Position numbers and translations under genes: made by a program. From Coptis chinensis (lineage: Eukaryota > Streptophyta > Magnoliopsida > Ranunculales > Ranunculaceae): DNA of 64,000 bases. The notes below the pieces were generated by a model. It was not told the origin of the DNA, did not search any database, and saw only the letters and a program-made list of their open reading frames with translations. Shown here one piece after another: positions 11,771-21,360 of this stretch (position 1 is its first letter; each line of letters opens with the position of its first letter). The DNA lies in NCBI GenBank assembly GCA_015680905.1, contig CM027385.1:23132501-23196500 (forward strand), written 5' to 3'.

Positions 11771-12330
11771 TACAAAAGTGATGTGTCAAACCCTTTGCTT
11801 CTAACGGAGGCAGAGAGATAAGCCAATGAATCTGCATGACGTAAGTCATTTCGGGGTCTTTGAGTGATAGAGATGCTATCAAATTGTCGAGCAAGACTAT
11901 GTATCAAACTAAGATAAACCATCATACGCTCATCTCTTGCTTCAAAAGATCCACCAAACTGATTTGCAACAAGGCGAGAATCCGTGTATAACTGGAGCTT
12001 TTGCGCCCCCAGTGTCAAAGCTTTTCTCAAGGCACAAATGGCAACCTCATACTTGGCTTCGTTATTTGAAGCGGCGAAACCAAGTCGCACAGATTTCCCA
12101 ATCTTTTCTCCGCCGGGTTTAACAAAAACACATCCAATTCCAGACCCAGATTTACTATAGGAGTCATCTGAGTAAACAATCCATAGGTCAATGGGATTAG
12201 GAATTGCGTTTTCATATTTGTCTTCGTCGCCCCCAATTAGTGGTGGCAGAATTTCTTCCATAGATTTTTCCATCATCAATGAAAAGAACAGTACTAACAG
12301 CTTGAGTTGTAGTTGCCAGGTATATGCCAC
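11770..12330 (-). pseudogene. Second (archaeal-type) RNase H of Tat element B
   Basis: The frame is open for 186 aa. Its RNase H core contains IVYSDDSYSKSGSGIG (the first Asp is in the usual V-D-G-S position), AASNNEAKYEV (Glu), LYTDSRLVANQ (Asp) and RHADSLAYL (last Asp), so the acidic set is complete. This extra RNase H after the RT-linked one is a hallmark of the Tat lineage. The first 50 or so residues belong to the end of the RT-RNase H module in another frame. The coding sequence stops where the 87-bp array begins. The domain itself looks intact but the polyprotein around it is broken. Confidence 0.8.
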
Positions 12331-13125
12331 TAGGTTGACCCGTTGAAGGACTTGTCAATATAGGAGGACTGACCAAGTATTTCTTCAGTTGTTGCAATGT
12401 CATCTCATAATCAATGTTCCAAGTTGCCGCCCTCTTTAAAGTCTGGAAGAAGGGATGACAACGATCAAAATATTTAGAAATAAATCTATGAAGAGCGGCA
12501 AGCCGACCAGTAAGTCGTTGAATTTCCTTCTTATTTTTTTGGTGATGACATATCAATAACAATGCGTATCTGATCAGGATTAGCCTCAATACCTCTACGA
12601 GTCATGAGGTATCCCAGAAATTTTCCAGAAGAGAGGCCAAAAGAACATTTGGCGGGATTGAGTCTCATGTTATACTTGTTAAGCTTATCAAAAACAAGTT
12701 GAAGATCGGAAAGATGATCACCAGTATGCTTCGATTTAATGACTATATCATCGATATAAGCCTCCATTATTTTTCCCAACAGATCGAAAAAAATTGTATT
12801 GACAAGCTTTTGGTAAGTTGCACCAGCATTTTTCAGACCAAAAGGCATAACAGTATAGCAAAAAATGCCTTGGTCGGTGATGAAGGCGGTGAACTCTTGG
12901 TCATCCACATTCAAAGATATCTGGTAGTACCCTGAAGAAGCATCCATGAAAGATAGGCGTTGGAAGCCCGAAGTGGCGTTCACCAGATCGGAAATTCATG
13001 GCAACGGATACGGATGAATCGGACAAGCTTCGTTAAGGTGCAGATGAACTTTATGATGAGTGGGAAGTTACATCAAAGGGACTTCATGCTAAGTGGGGTG
13101 AAATCCATTTTATCCAGAAGATTTA
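12212..13125 (-). pseudogene. pol: Reverse transcriptase and linked RNase H remnant of element B
   Basis: RT palm motifs: LNEACP (about 13037), NATSGFQRLSFMDASSGYYQ (about 12980), MPFGLKNAGATYQKL (about 12850), the catalytic AYIDDIVIKSKHTGDHL (about 12770), and FLGYLMTRRGIEANPDQI (about 12620). The EIQRLTGRLAALHRFIS connection follows near 12510. These motifs mark a Tat/Ogre-type gypsy RT, distinct from the FMDD type of the other elements. A stop lies near 13005, there is a stop/shift at 12531, and the RNase H part shifts frame near 12230. The N-terminal fingers and the protease are missing, replaced by the duplicated gag segment at 13120-13700. Confidence 0.83.
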
Positions 13126-13275
13126 AACACACAGACGCCCCCGGTCGAGCCTATGTGGAAAATGACACCTGCCATTACCTCTTACAAGAGTTAGAGATTT
13201 TAGGCGATACACACGTTCGGGTCCGACTGGAGATTGTCTTTTTCTTTGCGTGTAACCAGTCTATCTAGGTTAGTA

Positions 13276-13700
13276 GTTTGTCTGGGATTGTGGTCTTCCA
13301 TCTAGTTGCTTCTGTGACAGTTTCCATCCCTGCCTGGTCGAACCTGTCTGGGATGGCAGTTTTTCACAAATCTGCGAGGTCGGCCTTCCCTGTCAGGTCG
13401 GTCCAGTCTAGGATGAAGGTTTTCCTTATACTTTCTTCCGTGACACCTTTTTTCCCTGTCTGGTCGGACCTGTCTAGGATGGCGATTTTTCGCAAATCTG
13501 CAAGGTCGGCTTTCCCTTTCAGGTCGGTCCAGTCTGGGATTAAGGTTTTTCTTATACTTTCTTCCGTGGCGCCTTTTTTCCCTGTCTGGTCGGACCTGTC
13601 TAGGATGGCGATTTTCCTCAAATCTGCGAGGTCGGCCTTCCCCGCCGTCGGTCCAAATTGATTAAGGTTTTCCTTATACTTTCTTCCGTGACGCTTTCTT
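13276..13700. repeat. 126-bp tandem repeat in the gag-pol joint of element B
   Basis: The marker RACCTGTCTRGGATGGC occurs at 13341, 13467 and 13593, exactly 126 bp apart, with weaker partial copies at both sides. On the minus strand each unit encodes 42 residues including RKIAILDRSDQTGKKG and DWTDL.GKADLADL. The adjoining stretch 13120-13290 is a diverged copy of gag sequence 14245-14400, so this joint was built by local duplication. Confidence 0.82.
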
Positions 13701-14834
13701 TCGGAGGCATTTGTATCGCCGTTTGCGGTAGCGGTGGCGGCGGTGCTGCTGCCTTCCGGAACCTAGTAACAAAAGTATGTAACTTTTTGTCACGTTGTTG
13801 CTTGATGTTTAGAAGTGAGTCGACATCCTTTGGCGTCTTGCAATTGTGGCGGAAACGATTAACAAACTGATTTTCTAGTTCATTGAATTGGTGAATTGAT
13901 CTTGAAGGCAACTCATTAAACTAGCGTAATGCTTCTCCCTTTAGAGTTGATGGAAAGAGCTTACATATGAGCGGATCATCTCTACCCCATAACACCAACT
14001 TATTTTTGAACGATAGAACATGCAAGCCAGGATCTCCTTCCGACTCATCATAAAGTTCAAATTCTGGTTGTTTGAAGTCGGGATGGTGGTAAGCTTCTTG
14101 AATGTCGAGCGAAAACTTATCAAGTACGCCATCATTGACTGTCAAGTTTTTCATTTTTACATCCCTTGACTCTCTATCGTTAAGTTCTTTTGCAATCAAC
14201 TCTTTCAACTGTTGTTCTGTTAGAGTTAAAGTATTGGATCGAACAACTAGATGCCCCCGGTTATGCCTATGTGGAGAAGGATACCTTCCATTATCTCTTA
14301 TTGGAGTAAGAGATCTTTGGCGGTATGCACGATCAGCTCCGACCGGTGATTGCCTTTGTCTATCCCTGTAACCAGCCTGTCTAGGCCGGTAGTCACCCTT
14401 GGCCGGGTGGTCGGTATAATTATACCACTTCTCCATGTTTTGTTGTTTTGTGCGATGCCCGCTTTCCCAGTCATGTCGGACATATCTCGGATGGCGGTCT
14501 TCCCTGAAATTGCTTCTCAGAGGTAAATCTTCCATTTGAGATCGGACATGTCTAGGGTAGTAGTTATCCCTGCCAATCCGATTCTCCCCATAAGTACGGA
14601 TAATAGTGTCATTACTCTTAGAGTGTGCACTGGTCATGACTCGTCGTAACTCATGCTCAACCGTATTAGGAGTGGCGGTAGCGGAGGCGGTGGTGGTGGC
14701 GGTGGCGCTGCTACGGTTGGATGTTGAGAATTGATCTTACCACTAGGAGCAACTTGATTGTTCAACGGTTCTTGCATTGGCCAATTAGCAGGAGGAATAT
14801 GTTGACTATTTGGTCTGCTTCTTGCGCTTACCAT
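13618..14834 (-). pseudogene. gag: gag of element B
   Basis: Starts at the ATG at 14834, about 35 bp after the PBS. The N-terminus has a poly-proline run (near 14690) followed by an Arg/Tyr-rich region. The capsid-like retrotrans_gag domain is at 14060-13750, with EGDPGLHVLSFKNKL, LICKLFPSTLKGEALR, the FNELP block and ELENQFVNRFRHNCKTPKD. Defects: two overlapping frames join near 14635, and a TAG at about 13922 replaces the Trp of the usual ALRWFNELP motif. Downstream it enters another Pro run and the 126-bp repeats instead of a zinc knuckle and protease. Confidence 0.78.
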
Positions 14835-14867
14835 CTTGATTGTTTCACGTGATAATGAATTCTAAAT

Positions 14868-14885
14868 TCCCCACAGACGGCGCCA
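14868..14885 (-). other. Primer-binding site of element B
   Basis: The minus strand reads TGGCGCCGTCTGTGGGGA, four bases inside the 5' LTR. This form is common in plant gypsy elements of the Tat group. I leave the primer tRNA unnamed. Confidence 0.75.
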
Positions 14886-14889
14886 ATTC

Positions 14890-15364
14890 TGTTTCGGCAA
14901 TAAACTGCTTCAACACAATGAGAGCAATGGTAAAGAACACACTAAGAAACAGAGGAATTTGATGTTGGGGGAGATAAAACTGAACCAAATAATGGCTGCC
15001 TAAGTACCCAAGATCTCTTCTCTAGGGATCAAGTTTCCACGTAGTTCCTTATGAAAAATAATATGGTATTTATATAGGTAGAGAAGAGAGTCCTTGTAGC
15101 TCAAGTAATCTTGTTGCTTGAGTAATTGTGATAGAATATAACTGTCAACTGATAATTATCTTTTTGATAATCAATGAATCTGGATATAAATCAATGTACA
15201 TTAGTGGCAAGCCATGTGGCTAAGGTTCAGCCTTAGACACATGAGTTAATGGGCTTATACATTGATCCATGATACTGCGAATTGGGCTTTAGCCCTATTG
15301 ATTAAATGAATAAAATAGAGACCCCTACTAATGGACGTTTGCCACGTAGGTGGGGGTCGAAACA
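14890..15364 (-). repeat. 5' LTR of element B
   Basis: 475 bp, direct repeat of 6841-7315 with about a dozen mismatches by eye. It is followed on the plus strand by the target duplication GAGAT (15365-15369). Confidence 0.93.
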
Positions 15365-15544
15365 GAGATGATTAGTAGGAAGTGGCAGAAGTTGTGGTAT
15401 TCGACGAATGATTTTTATCACACCAATTTGGTGTTGAATTTCTATAAGAAGAGGGAGATTGAGGGTCAGAAGATTTTTGTGTAGGTGAATGATATGAGGA
15501 GAGAAGTGTGTATAACTATGTTGTCTAGGATTCTGGACGTTGAG
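15365..15544 (+). pseudogene. ORF A of element A, second fragment
   Basis: Continues ORF A after element B: ISRKWQKLWYSTNDFYHTN and LNFYKKREIEGQKIFV, equivalent to the EDFYHEDLVRRFYNT and LEGSRIFV blocks of element H. A TAG follows IFV. The fragment ends in RILDVE at the TTGAG target site of the solo LTR (15540-15544). Confidence 0.62.
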
Positions 15545-16936
15545 TGATAAGAGACCAAAATTGTAGTTTTAACCCCTTAATAATCATACTGTTAGACCAA
15601 TTATGTGAATAATAAGTAAGAGTTAATACTGATTACGTGTTTTTATGCATTTCAGGCTTTAAAGTCCATTATGTGCAGAAATGTGCCACTTTAGCGAGAT
15701 AAAGGAGCAAAAGTCACAGAACTTCGAATACCATATCTTTGGACTCAGACCTCGGAATTGGGCCTACCTTATGTCAAAACGACCGGCTCGGAAAGAGCTT
15801 TGCAATGGTCCAAGCCTTGACCCAATCAGAGGAGCAGAAGTGGACGAAAAGTCTATTGAAGCCGAATCTAACCCAAGAGGCCTTTTTGGATCGAAGACTT
15901 GGGTTTGGGCCCGATTCTCCGCCCAAAACATGGCTCCAAGCCCATGCACGATTTTGGATCTGATGTATAAAACAAAAGCTTAGCTCTTTGTTAATGGTAG
16001 ATTAATTAGTAGAGAATTAGGGTACATAGCTTAGAATAGAAAGTAGCCATTAGAATAGCTTCTAGATCTAGATTTGATTGTTTTAATTAAGTTTAGTTTT
16101 AATTCAAATTCTTGTCTTAGATTAAAACTATTAGAATCATAGTTCTTCATTAGTATTAATAAATAAATAGCTATTTGTTAATTTCGATTTTGTCATTTCC
16201 AATTCTAGATCTAATTTCAATTCCCTCGGCCCTTATTTCATTTTAGTCATTAAATTAGATTTCATTATTGTTTAAATTAAGTAAATTTCGAATCTTGATA
16301 GTATGTTTAGTTTTAATCTAAATGGAAATGATTGCGTAATGATTCAAGGCTAAACCTCCATTTGAGGGGGTTGAGAACCCTTGATGAAAGCTTGATTCCG
16401 TTTATCGTAGAGTCATCGTAATTTCTATTCCACGCCAGAAATAATTAGTTCACCATGAGAATGGGTTTAATTGTTCACATGCTAGTTATGAATTGGTAGA
16501 AATGCCATGTGTAATTAGGGATTAGGAATAACCAATTGTTCTCATGAGCAATTCAATTTGGATTACTTAATTTATCTCGGTAGTGGATTAAGTTGAGTTA
16601 AGGTGGAATCAATTCCCCTCTAACTCCCTATCATAGAATCAATGAGTAATTTCATAGTCGTTTATTTAATTGACTAGTTGTATCTTGTGGGTAAGTTGCA
16701 TCGTAGTCTAGTTACTTATTTCGTAAAGCTCTCATTGACTTAAGACTAATTCCTTAGACTTAGAAAACAATCCATGCTAGGGAACTAGGAGTGGAACGAA
16801 CTTCCTACTCCACTTAGTGCAATTCGCATTGAGAGTAGAAACTTTGATAATCGAGATTAAAAGTTTAGTTTTAGTTTACTTACGGATTGAATTCATCGTT
16901 CATTTCGTAGGTAAACTATTCATTTTACAGTTATCA
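15545..16936 (+). repeat. Solo LTR of the Athila family
   Basis: TGATAAGAG...TTATCA, 1392 bp, flanked by a perfect 5-bp duplication TTGAG (15540-15544 and 16937-16941). It is of the same subfamily as the LTRs of element H. TATAAAAC at 15966 is the likely core promoter. No internal sequence is left, as expected after LTR-LTR recombination. Confidence 0.93.
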
Positions 16937-16941
16937 TTGAG

Positions 16942-17797
16942 GCAAGACAGAACCTCATAATCACAATGCAAGAATCGCAGTGGTGGTGGGATCAAGGCAT
17001 TGATGAAAAAGACTGTATTGGAAGGGCAGTACAATGCGAAATTGCATTGTGTTTGACAATTGTCTCTGAGAACCAACCAGCTGGTTGTAGCTCAGTGGGT
17101 TGGTAAGAACATCATTGGCACCTCGAAAGTCAGTGACATCGGCTCGTCTTGTATGCACGTTCTTTGGGTCCTTCAGGAGAAGAGGTATGAGTTTTGCATC
17201 CTCGACTTTTTGATTGTTGAGCTTAGAGGCATTGGAAAATATATTGCACCCTTCCCTGTATTGATTACTAAGATCATGATGCATTTTGGAGCTGTTGCGA
17301 AAACTGAACGGATTATGTTGAAGTTGCATGCAAATGCAAAGATTTATACAAAATGTATTCAGAAGACGTGGCGGTTGCCCAAGGATAGGGTTGTTGAATC
17401 GGATAAGGATGATGAAGAAGACACGACATCTTTTGAGGTCGATGCCTTGGAAAAGGCTACTTCTGATATAGAGCACATGGCATTGTTTCATCGTGGTCTG
17501 CATTCTCTTAATACCATTTGTGAGGATCTTCGGACTAGGCAGGTTAACATCCATCAGAATTTTTAGGAGCTCAGTGCTAGTAACCGGGAGCTCCAGGCTA
17601 ACATGGAGACCCTAGTCCAGCGTGATAAGGAGCGTGAGGAATCCATGAATGCATATATAGAGGGACAGCAGAAGTTCCAAGTAGAAGTTCTACAATGCTT
17701 GCCACCTTATCAGGGTTTTACTTCTGAAGATTCTGTGAGGCATAAGCATTGTCGACGCAGGACTGATGACTCTGGCCCTTCCTCATCTCGTGACTAG
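16942..17797 (+). pseudogene. ORF A of element A, main part (env-position ORF)
   Basis: After a shifted first 100 bp the frame reads SLRTNQLVVAQWVGKNIIG, VLWVLQEKRYEFCILDF, APFPVLITKIMM, an acidic DKDDEEDTTSFEVDAL patch, EHMALFHRGLHSLNTICEDL, then a charged coiled-coil-like stretch (about 17570-17690) and a basic tail KHCRRRTDDSGPSSSRD ending in TAG at 17795. One TAG at 17564 interrupts it in phase. The same protein is in element F (43809-44887, minus) and H (53738-54833). It sits where Athila elements carry their env-like ORF. The region resembles the 'putative plant transposon protein' type of domain, but I cannot confirm that without a profile search. Confidence 0.7.
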
Positions 17798-18307
17798 TAG
17801 TTTAGTTGTATTGTGATTAGGAAATTTTCCTGTTTTTAGTAGAATGTTATTTTTAGTTGTTTAGTTAAGTAGTTAATTTTGGATTATGTAATTGTTTTCG
17901 AATATTTGGTTGTTAGTTGAATTTTAAGTTTAATTAAATTTTTGTCAAAGCATGCTATTGTTTTTCATGAATCCCATCTTCCCGATTTGTTTAGGGGTGG
18001 CATTAATTGTTCAACATTGTATTTTTACTTAATCCACCGTTTTGGAAGTATTTGTTGCAAGATTGTGAGAATATGATTTTTGGGAGCATGTTGCTAAATT
18101 GGTGTAGCTAGAATTAGCTAGTGTTGGGTTGTGCAACCTTAAGGAGTAGAACTTAGATGTTTCCTATTTTAGTTTTAGCCAAAAAGCTATTGGTTTGATT
18201 TTGGAATATGCATCTAGTCTGTTTCTATTCTGGATTTAGAAATATTCTGTTTCCATCAAGTTTCCTTGACAATTTGGGCAACTTATGGAATTCAGAAACT
18301 AGACCTC
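17798..18307 (+). other. Spacer after ORF A with PPT1
   Basis: AT-rich and without a gene. A motif GTCAAAGCATGCTATTGTTT at 17944-17963 resembles the one preceding PPT2, and PPT1 itself lies at 17986-18000. Confidence 0.5.
17986..18000 (+). other. Internal polypurine-tract-like motif PPT1 (element A)
   Basis: TTTGTTTAGGGGTGG, preceded by CCATCTTCCCGA. The same arrangement, CCACCTTCCCAA then CTTGTTTGGGGGTGG, is in element H at 55053-55079, and in reverse in F at 43632-43660. Confidence 0.6.
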
Positions 18308-18610
18308 TATAAATACAAGGTTCATTCTCAACTTAACACCACACCTCTAACTTTTATGTTCACTTCAGAGCACTACAAGTGAATTCAGAGCAGTCAAAGT
18401 ACACAGAGCGTGCCCCCTAGTTTGCTTAATCCTGAGTGCGCCCCGCCCTCAAGCTACTGGACTCCGAGTCAAGCAAGAGCGCGCCCCACGTCCTTCACAA
18501 GCAATTCCTGAGCACGCCCCGTAGCTTGCCCTTTGCAGCCACTTCCACTTCTGATTTTTTGTGGGTTCTTTCGAGGTTGTTTCTAAAAGTTCTAGAGTGT
18601 GTTGTTTGAT
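18308..18610 (+). promoter_or_regulatory. Putative internal promoter and GC-rich leader of ORF B (element A)
   Basis: TATAAATA at 18308-18315, then a C/A-rich stretch and a GC-rich block (18408-18535) made of degenerate repeats of the type GAGCGCGCCCC. A TATA box and such a leader precede ORF B in elements F and H too, and the GC-rich repeats resemble those before gag in G (46860-47020). Promoter activity is inferred. Confidence 0.5.
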
Positions 18611-19539
18611 ATGAAGTCTCCTATACTAATATCGGAGCAGTCTTTTGAAGATTTGTTCTCGAGTGACACGTACGGATCTTGGTTTCGCAAAGTGATCATA
18701 CAAGCAGGATGGCAGTCTTTAATGGTAAGTTCTAATGAACTATATTCTCCTGCACTTACATCTTATTTCTATGAACATTGTAAGTTTTTTTATCGGATGG
18801 ATGGAGAACACGTGTTCTCTATCACCATTGATGATGAAACAATGGACATAACCAAGTTCTTGTTGGTATTTGATGGTGACCTTCCTATGCCTACTAAAAT
18901 CATGGACTCATGGGGCTATTTAGTTGATAATTTCTATGCCTACAACTATGAGTTTTTGCATGAGACCTATGGGGCAGGAATTTTCCATGTAGAGGACCAA
19001 GGGCAATATAACGTAGCCTTTGGTAGCTTGTCCCTTAACGTGGGCACGGTGATGTTTTTTAATCATGCTAGACATATTCCTTGCTCTAGACATTTTGGCG
19101 TTTTTTTTCTGCGAATGACGCCACGTGCAACATTTTCCTTGCTCTAGCTGAGGGACATCTGCTATATGACCTTCCCAAGATATTAATGTCTAGTTTAGCA
19201 CGAGCCCAAAGTATGAGGCATAAGTACCTTCTTATGCCTATTTTAGTTTGCTGCATAATGCTATGTTTCTTTCCTGCTTTTTGTACCCGTTTCACGGATT
19301 GGGTTGGGGTTGACATTGTAAGACCCACCAATTGCATTATACGCTCATTCCGTGCAATGACTTGGCAGTGATGGAGGCTACAACCTAATTGGGTTGTCCC
19401 TTACACCCCATCTGACCAAGTGGTGCTTAACAGGTTAGAAAATGTAGATGATAAATGGCGTGAGGTCTGGCAAATCATCATGGGCTGGCAGGATGTGAAA
19501 GAGCCTCACTTCTTTATAGAAGAGGTTGACAACGCGTAA
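18611..19539 (+). pseudogene. ORF B of element A (env-position ORF with hydrophobic segment)
   Basis: I chose the ATG at 18611 because ORF B of F and H starts the same way (M-[KT]-S-P/L, then PEQSFE/SEQSFE). Blocks: EQSFEDLFSSDTYGSWF, ELYSPALTSYFYEHCKFF, GEHVFSITIDDETMDITKF, GYLVDNFYAYNYEFLHETYG, GSLSLNVGTVMFF, then after a shift near 19100 KYLLMPILVCCIMLCFF, a hydrophobic run long enough for a membrane segment, CTRFTDW, SFRAMTW, YTPSDQVVLNRL and the acidic end EEVDNA with TAA at 19537. A TGA at 19369 is also present. Distant similarity to ORF A suggests a duplicated gene. Function unknown; env-like only by position and hydrophobic segment. Confidence 0.7.
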
Positions 19540-19754
19540 ATGCTGGATATGAGGTAAGTTTTACTTTTTGTTCGTGTCTGTTTATGTCATAAGTAATTTA
19601 ATTTTTGTTATCCCCATAATGGGTGGAACTCATATAGAGATGCATCTGTTTTTATTTGTCTATATTAGTATGTTTCAACTTTGTTTTGCAGGTGTTCCAA
19701 AAATTTCACGCGTTTCCATGGTATATATTTGCTACCCTTCTTATTTTATAATTT

Positions 19755-19785
19755 GAGGACAAAGCATGCTTTTGTTTGGGGGTGG
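19755..19785 (+). other. Internal polypurine-tract-like motif PPT2 (element A)
   Basis: GAGGACAAAGCATGC followed by TTTTGTTTGGGGGTGG. The whole block is nearly identical in element H (56839-56869) and, reversed, in F (41530-41569). It closely resembles the block bordering the 3' LTR. Confidence 0.65.
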
Positions 19786-21346
19786 CATAGAAACACGCAT
19801 AATTTAAGGAACCTGTTAGGTTATAGATATGTACAATAGGCACTTGTTTTCTAGTAAAAAATTAAAAAATTAAAAAAAATAAATAAAAAGTTTATGCTAT
19901 ACACTTAGGAATACTGGTATTGTTTCTTTTTCTATGATGATAATAGTCTAGAAGTTTCACGTTAGCTCTTAAATTAGAATAGTTTTTAGAAACTTAGGCT
20001 AATATGTAGGTAATAATCATTGAATCTTTCTATAAATATATTGCATGAGCATCTATGTTTGTATTGGCAGTAAGTTTCTGAAATCTAGGCTAATATACTT
20101 ATTATACAAATCCTATGAGAATATAGCCTAAAAGCCTTATGAGTAAAATATCTGAGTAATGACACAAAGGAGAAGTAATTCCGACTAGAGAAATCACACG
20201 TCCACTTGCTTGATCACTATGTCATATCCTAATAGAGAATTTAGGCCCTTTTTGGATCGATATAGCCAGAAATTCAAACCTATACGAAATTTTTTTCGTT
20301 AGTCACCCCTCTGAGCCTTTCTTTAGCCTTTCATAAACCATAATTCCTTTCCCTTTTTACAAAAACAAAACAAAATAAAAATTAGGCTACCCATATTTGA
20401 ATGAGTCTGAGAATAGAGATCAAGAAAATAAAAGATAAAGACCTGTGAAACCAAGAAATTGTTAGCTGCTTCAAATAAGAAAAGAAAAGAAAGTTTCCAT
20501 CCAAAGAAAAGAAAAAAATAAACAAATAAAATAAAAAGTTAGAACTCCAAAAATAGAATCAAAGGAGTCAAAAGCCAAAGAAAAAGAAAAAAAAAAATGG
20601 CTAAGGATGGAAACAAAGTGTAGAAGCAAAGTAAGAACAAAATTTTCTCTAGTTACATAATATGAAGACTCTATTATTTCAAACTTGTCATTTTTGAATA
20701 TCCCTTTCATTCCTTCTTAAACCATTTCCTAATCCCCGCAACACCTAATAAAGACCTCTAGCTCAATTAGGATTAGGTTAGTGTGATTGTAAGTGGCAAA
20801 TGTGTTTGATTGGCTTCGGCTTCCTTGTGTGTCATTGAGATTGTAAGGTAAAGTGTGCCCACTGCACACTGGAGTGAGCAAAACTTGAGTGAAAAAATTA
20901 GAGTGGTTTTTGTCTTGACATTTATGTGAGGACCTACTTAAGGACGCTATTCCAAAGTTTAAAAAACGGACTTGTTAGTGCATTTCATAGCATAGTTCAT
21001 TATATATATGTTTATCTGTAGATGATTGATTATTATGCACATATTAGCTTAGGTTTAGACTTGAATATTATGTATTCATTGCTAGTGAGATGTATAGATA
21101 TCTGAGAATAAATAAGGAAACAATAGTTATATTTCTTAGTCGTTGTAGTATAGATGAAGTTTGTGAGTATCTTCACTGGAAAACTCTCACGAGGCTATAA
21201 CTCGTCCACTAGGGAATTCCTAGTGGTTTAAGGCTTTGTTGCATATGGTAAATGCAATCACACTCGGCGAAATGAGATTAGTTAGAACTTCATTTTTGGT
21301 CACTTATTTTAAATTCTCATATTTCCTTGAGGACAAGTAAAATGTT
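19786..21346 (+). other. Conserved 3' noncoding region of element A
   Basis: About 1.5 kb without coding potential, yet colinear with 56870-58460 (H), with 39964-41529 reversed (F) and with much of 28782-30211 reversed (D). It contains a purine-rich stretch (about 20460-20620), a conserved block CACACGTCCACTTGCTTGAT (20197-20216) and a near-perfect 21-bp palindrome at 21206-21226 with half-site CCACTAGG. Confidence 0.7.
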
Positions 21347-21358
21347 GTTTAGGGGTAG
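21347..21358 (+). other. 3' polypurine tract PPT3 of element A
   Basis: GTTTAGGGGTAG two bases before the TGATAAG start of the LTR, preceded by TTGAGGACAAGTAAAATGTT. This is the normal place for the plus-strand primer. Confidence 0.75.
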
Positions 21359-21360
21359 TT

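Larger units (their letters stand above)
6841..15364 (-). mobile_element. Element B: Tat-lineage Ty3/gypsy retrotransposon, 8.5 kb, no integrase
   Basis: Two 475-bp direct repeats (6841-7315 and 14890-15364), each TGTTTCG...CGAAACA, are flanked by a perfect 5-bp duplication GAGAT (6836-6840 and 15365-15369). In minus-strand order it has LTR, PBS, gag, RT, RNase H, a second (archaeal-type) RNase H, an 87-bp tandem array, a 71-bp tandem array, an antisense unit, PPT, LTR. The second RNase H and the tandem arrays in the 3' untranslated region are known Tat/Ogre-type features. No integrase or protease motif was found. The LTRs differ at about a dozen places by eye, so insertion is fairly recent. 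Confidence 0.9.

Noticed and set aside
13278..13661. Plus-strand 127-aa ORF with internal repeats
   Set aside because: It is the antisense shadow of the 126-bp repeats whose minus strand continues the gag frame of element B.
15681..15983. ORFs around 60-100 aa inside the Athila-family LTRs (also near 25606, 39553, 45388, 47553, 58572)
   Set aside because: They lie in U3, repeat with each LTR copy on both strands and end at the promoter region; no conserved start.
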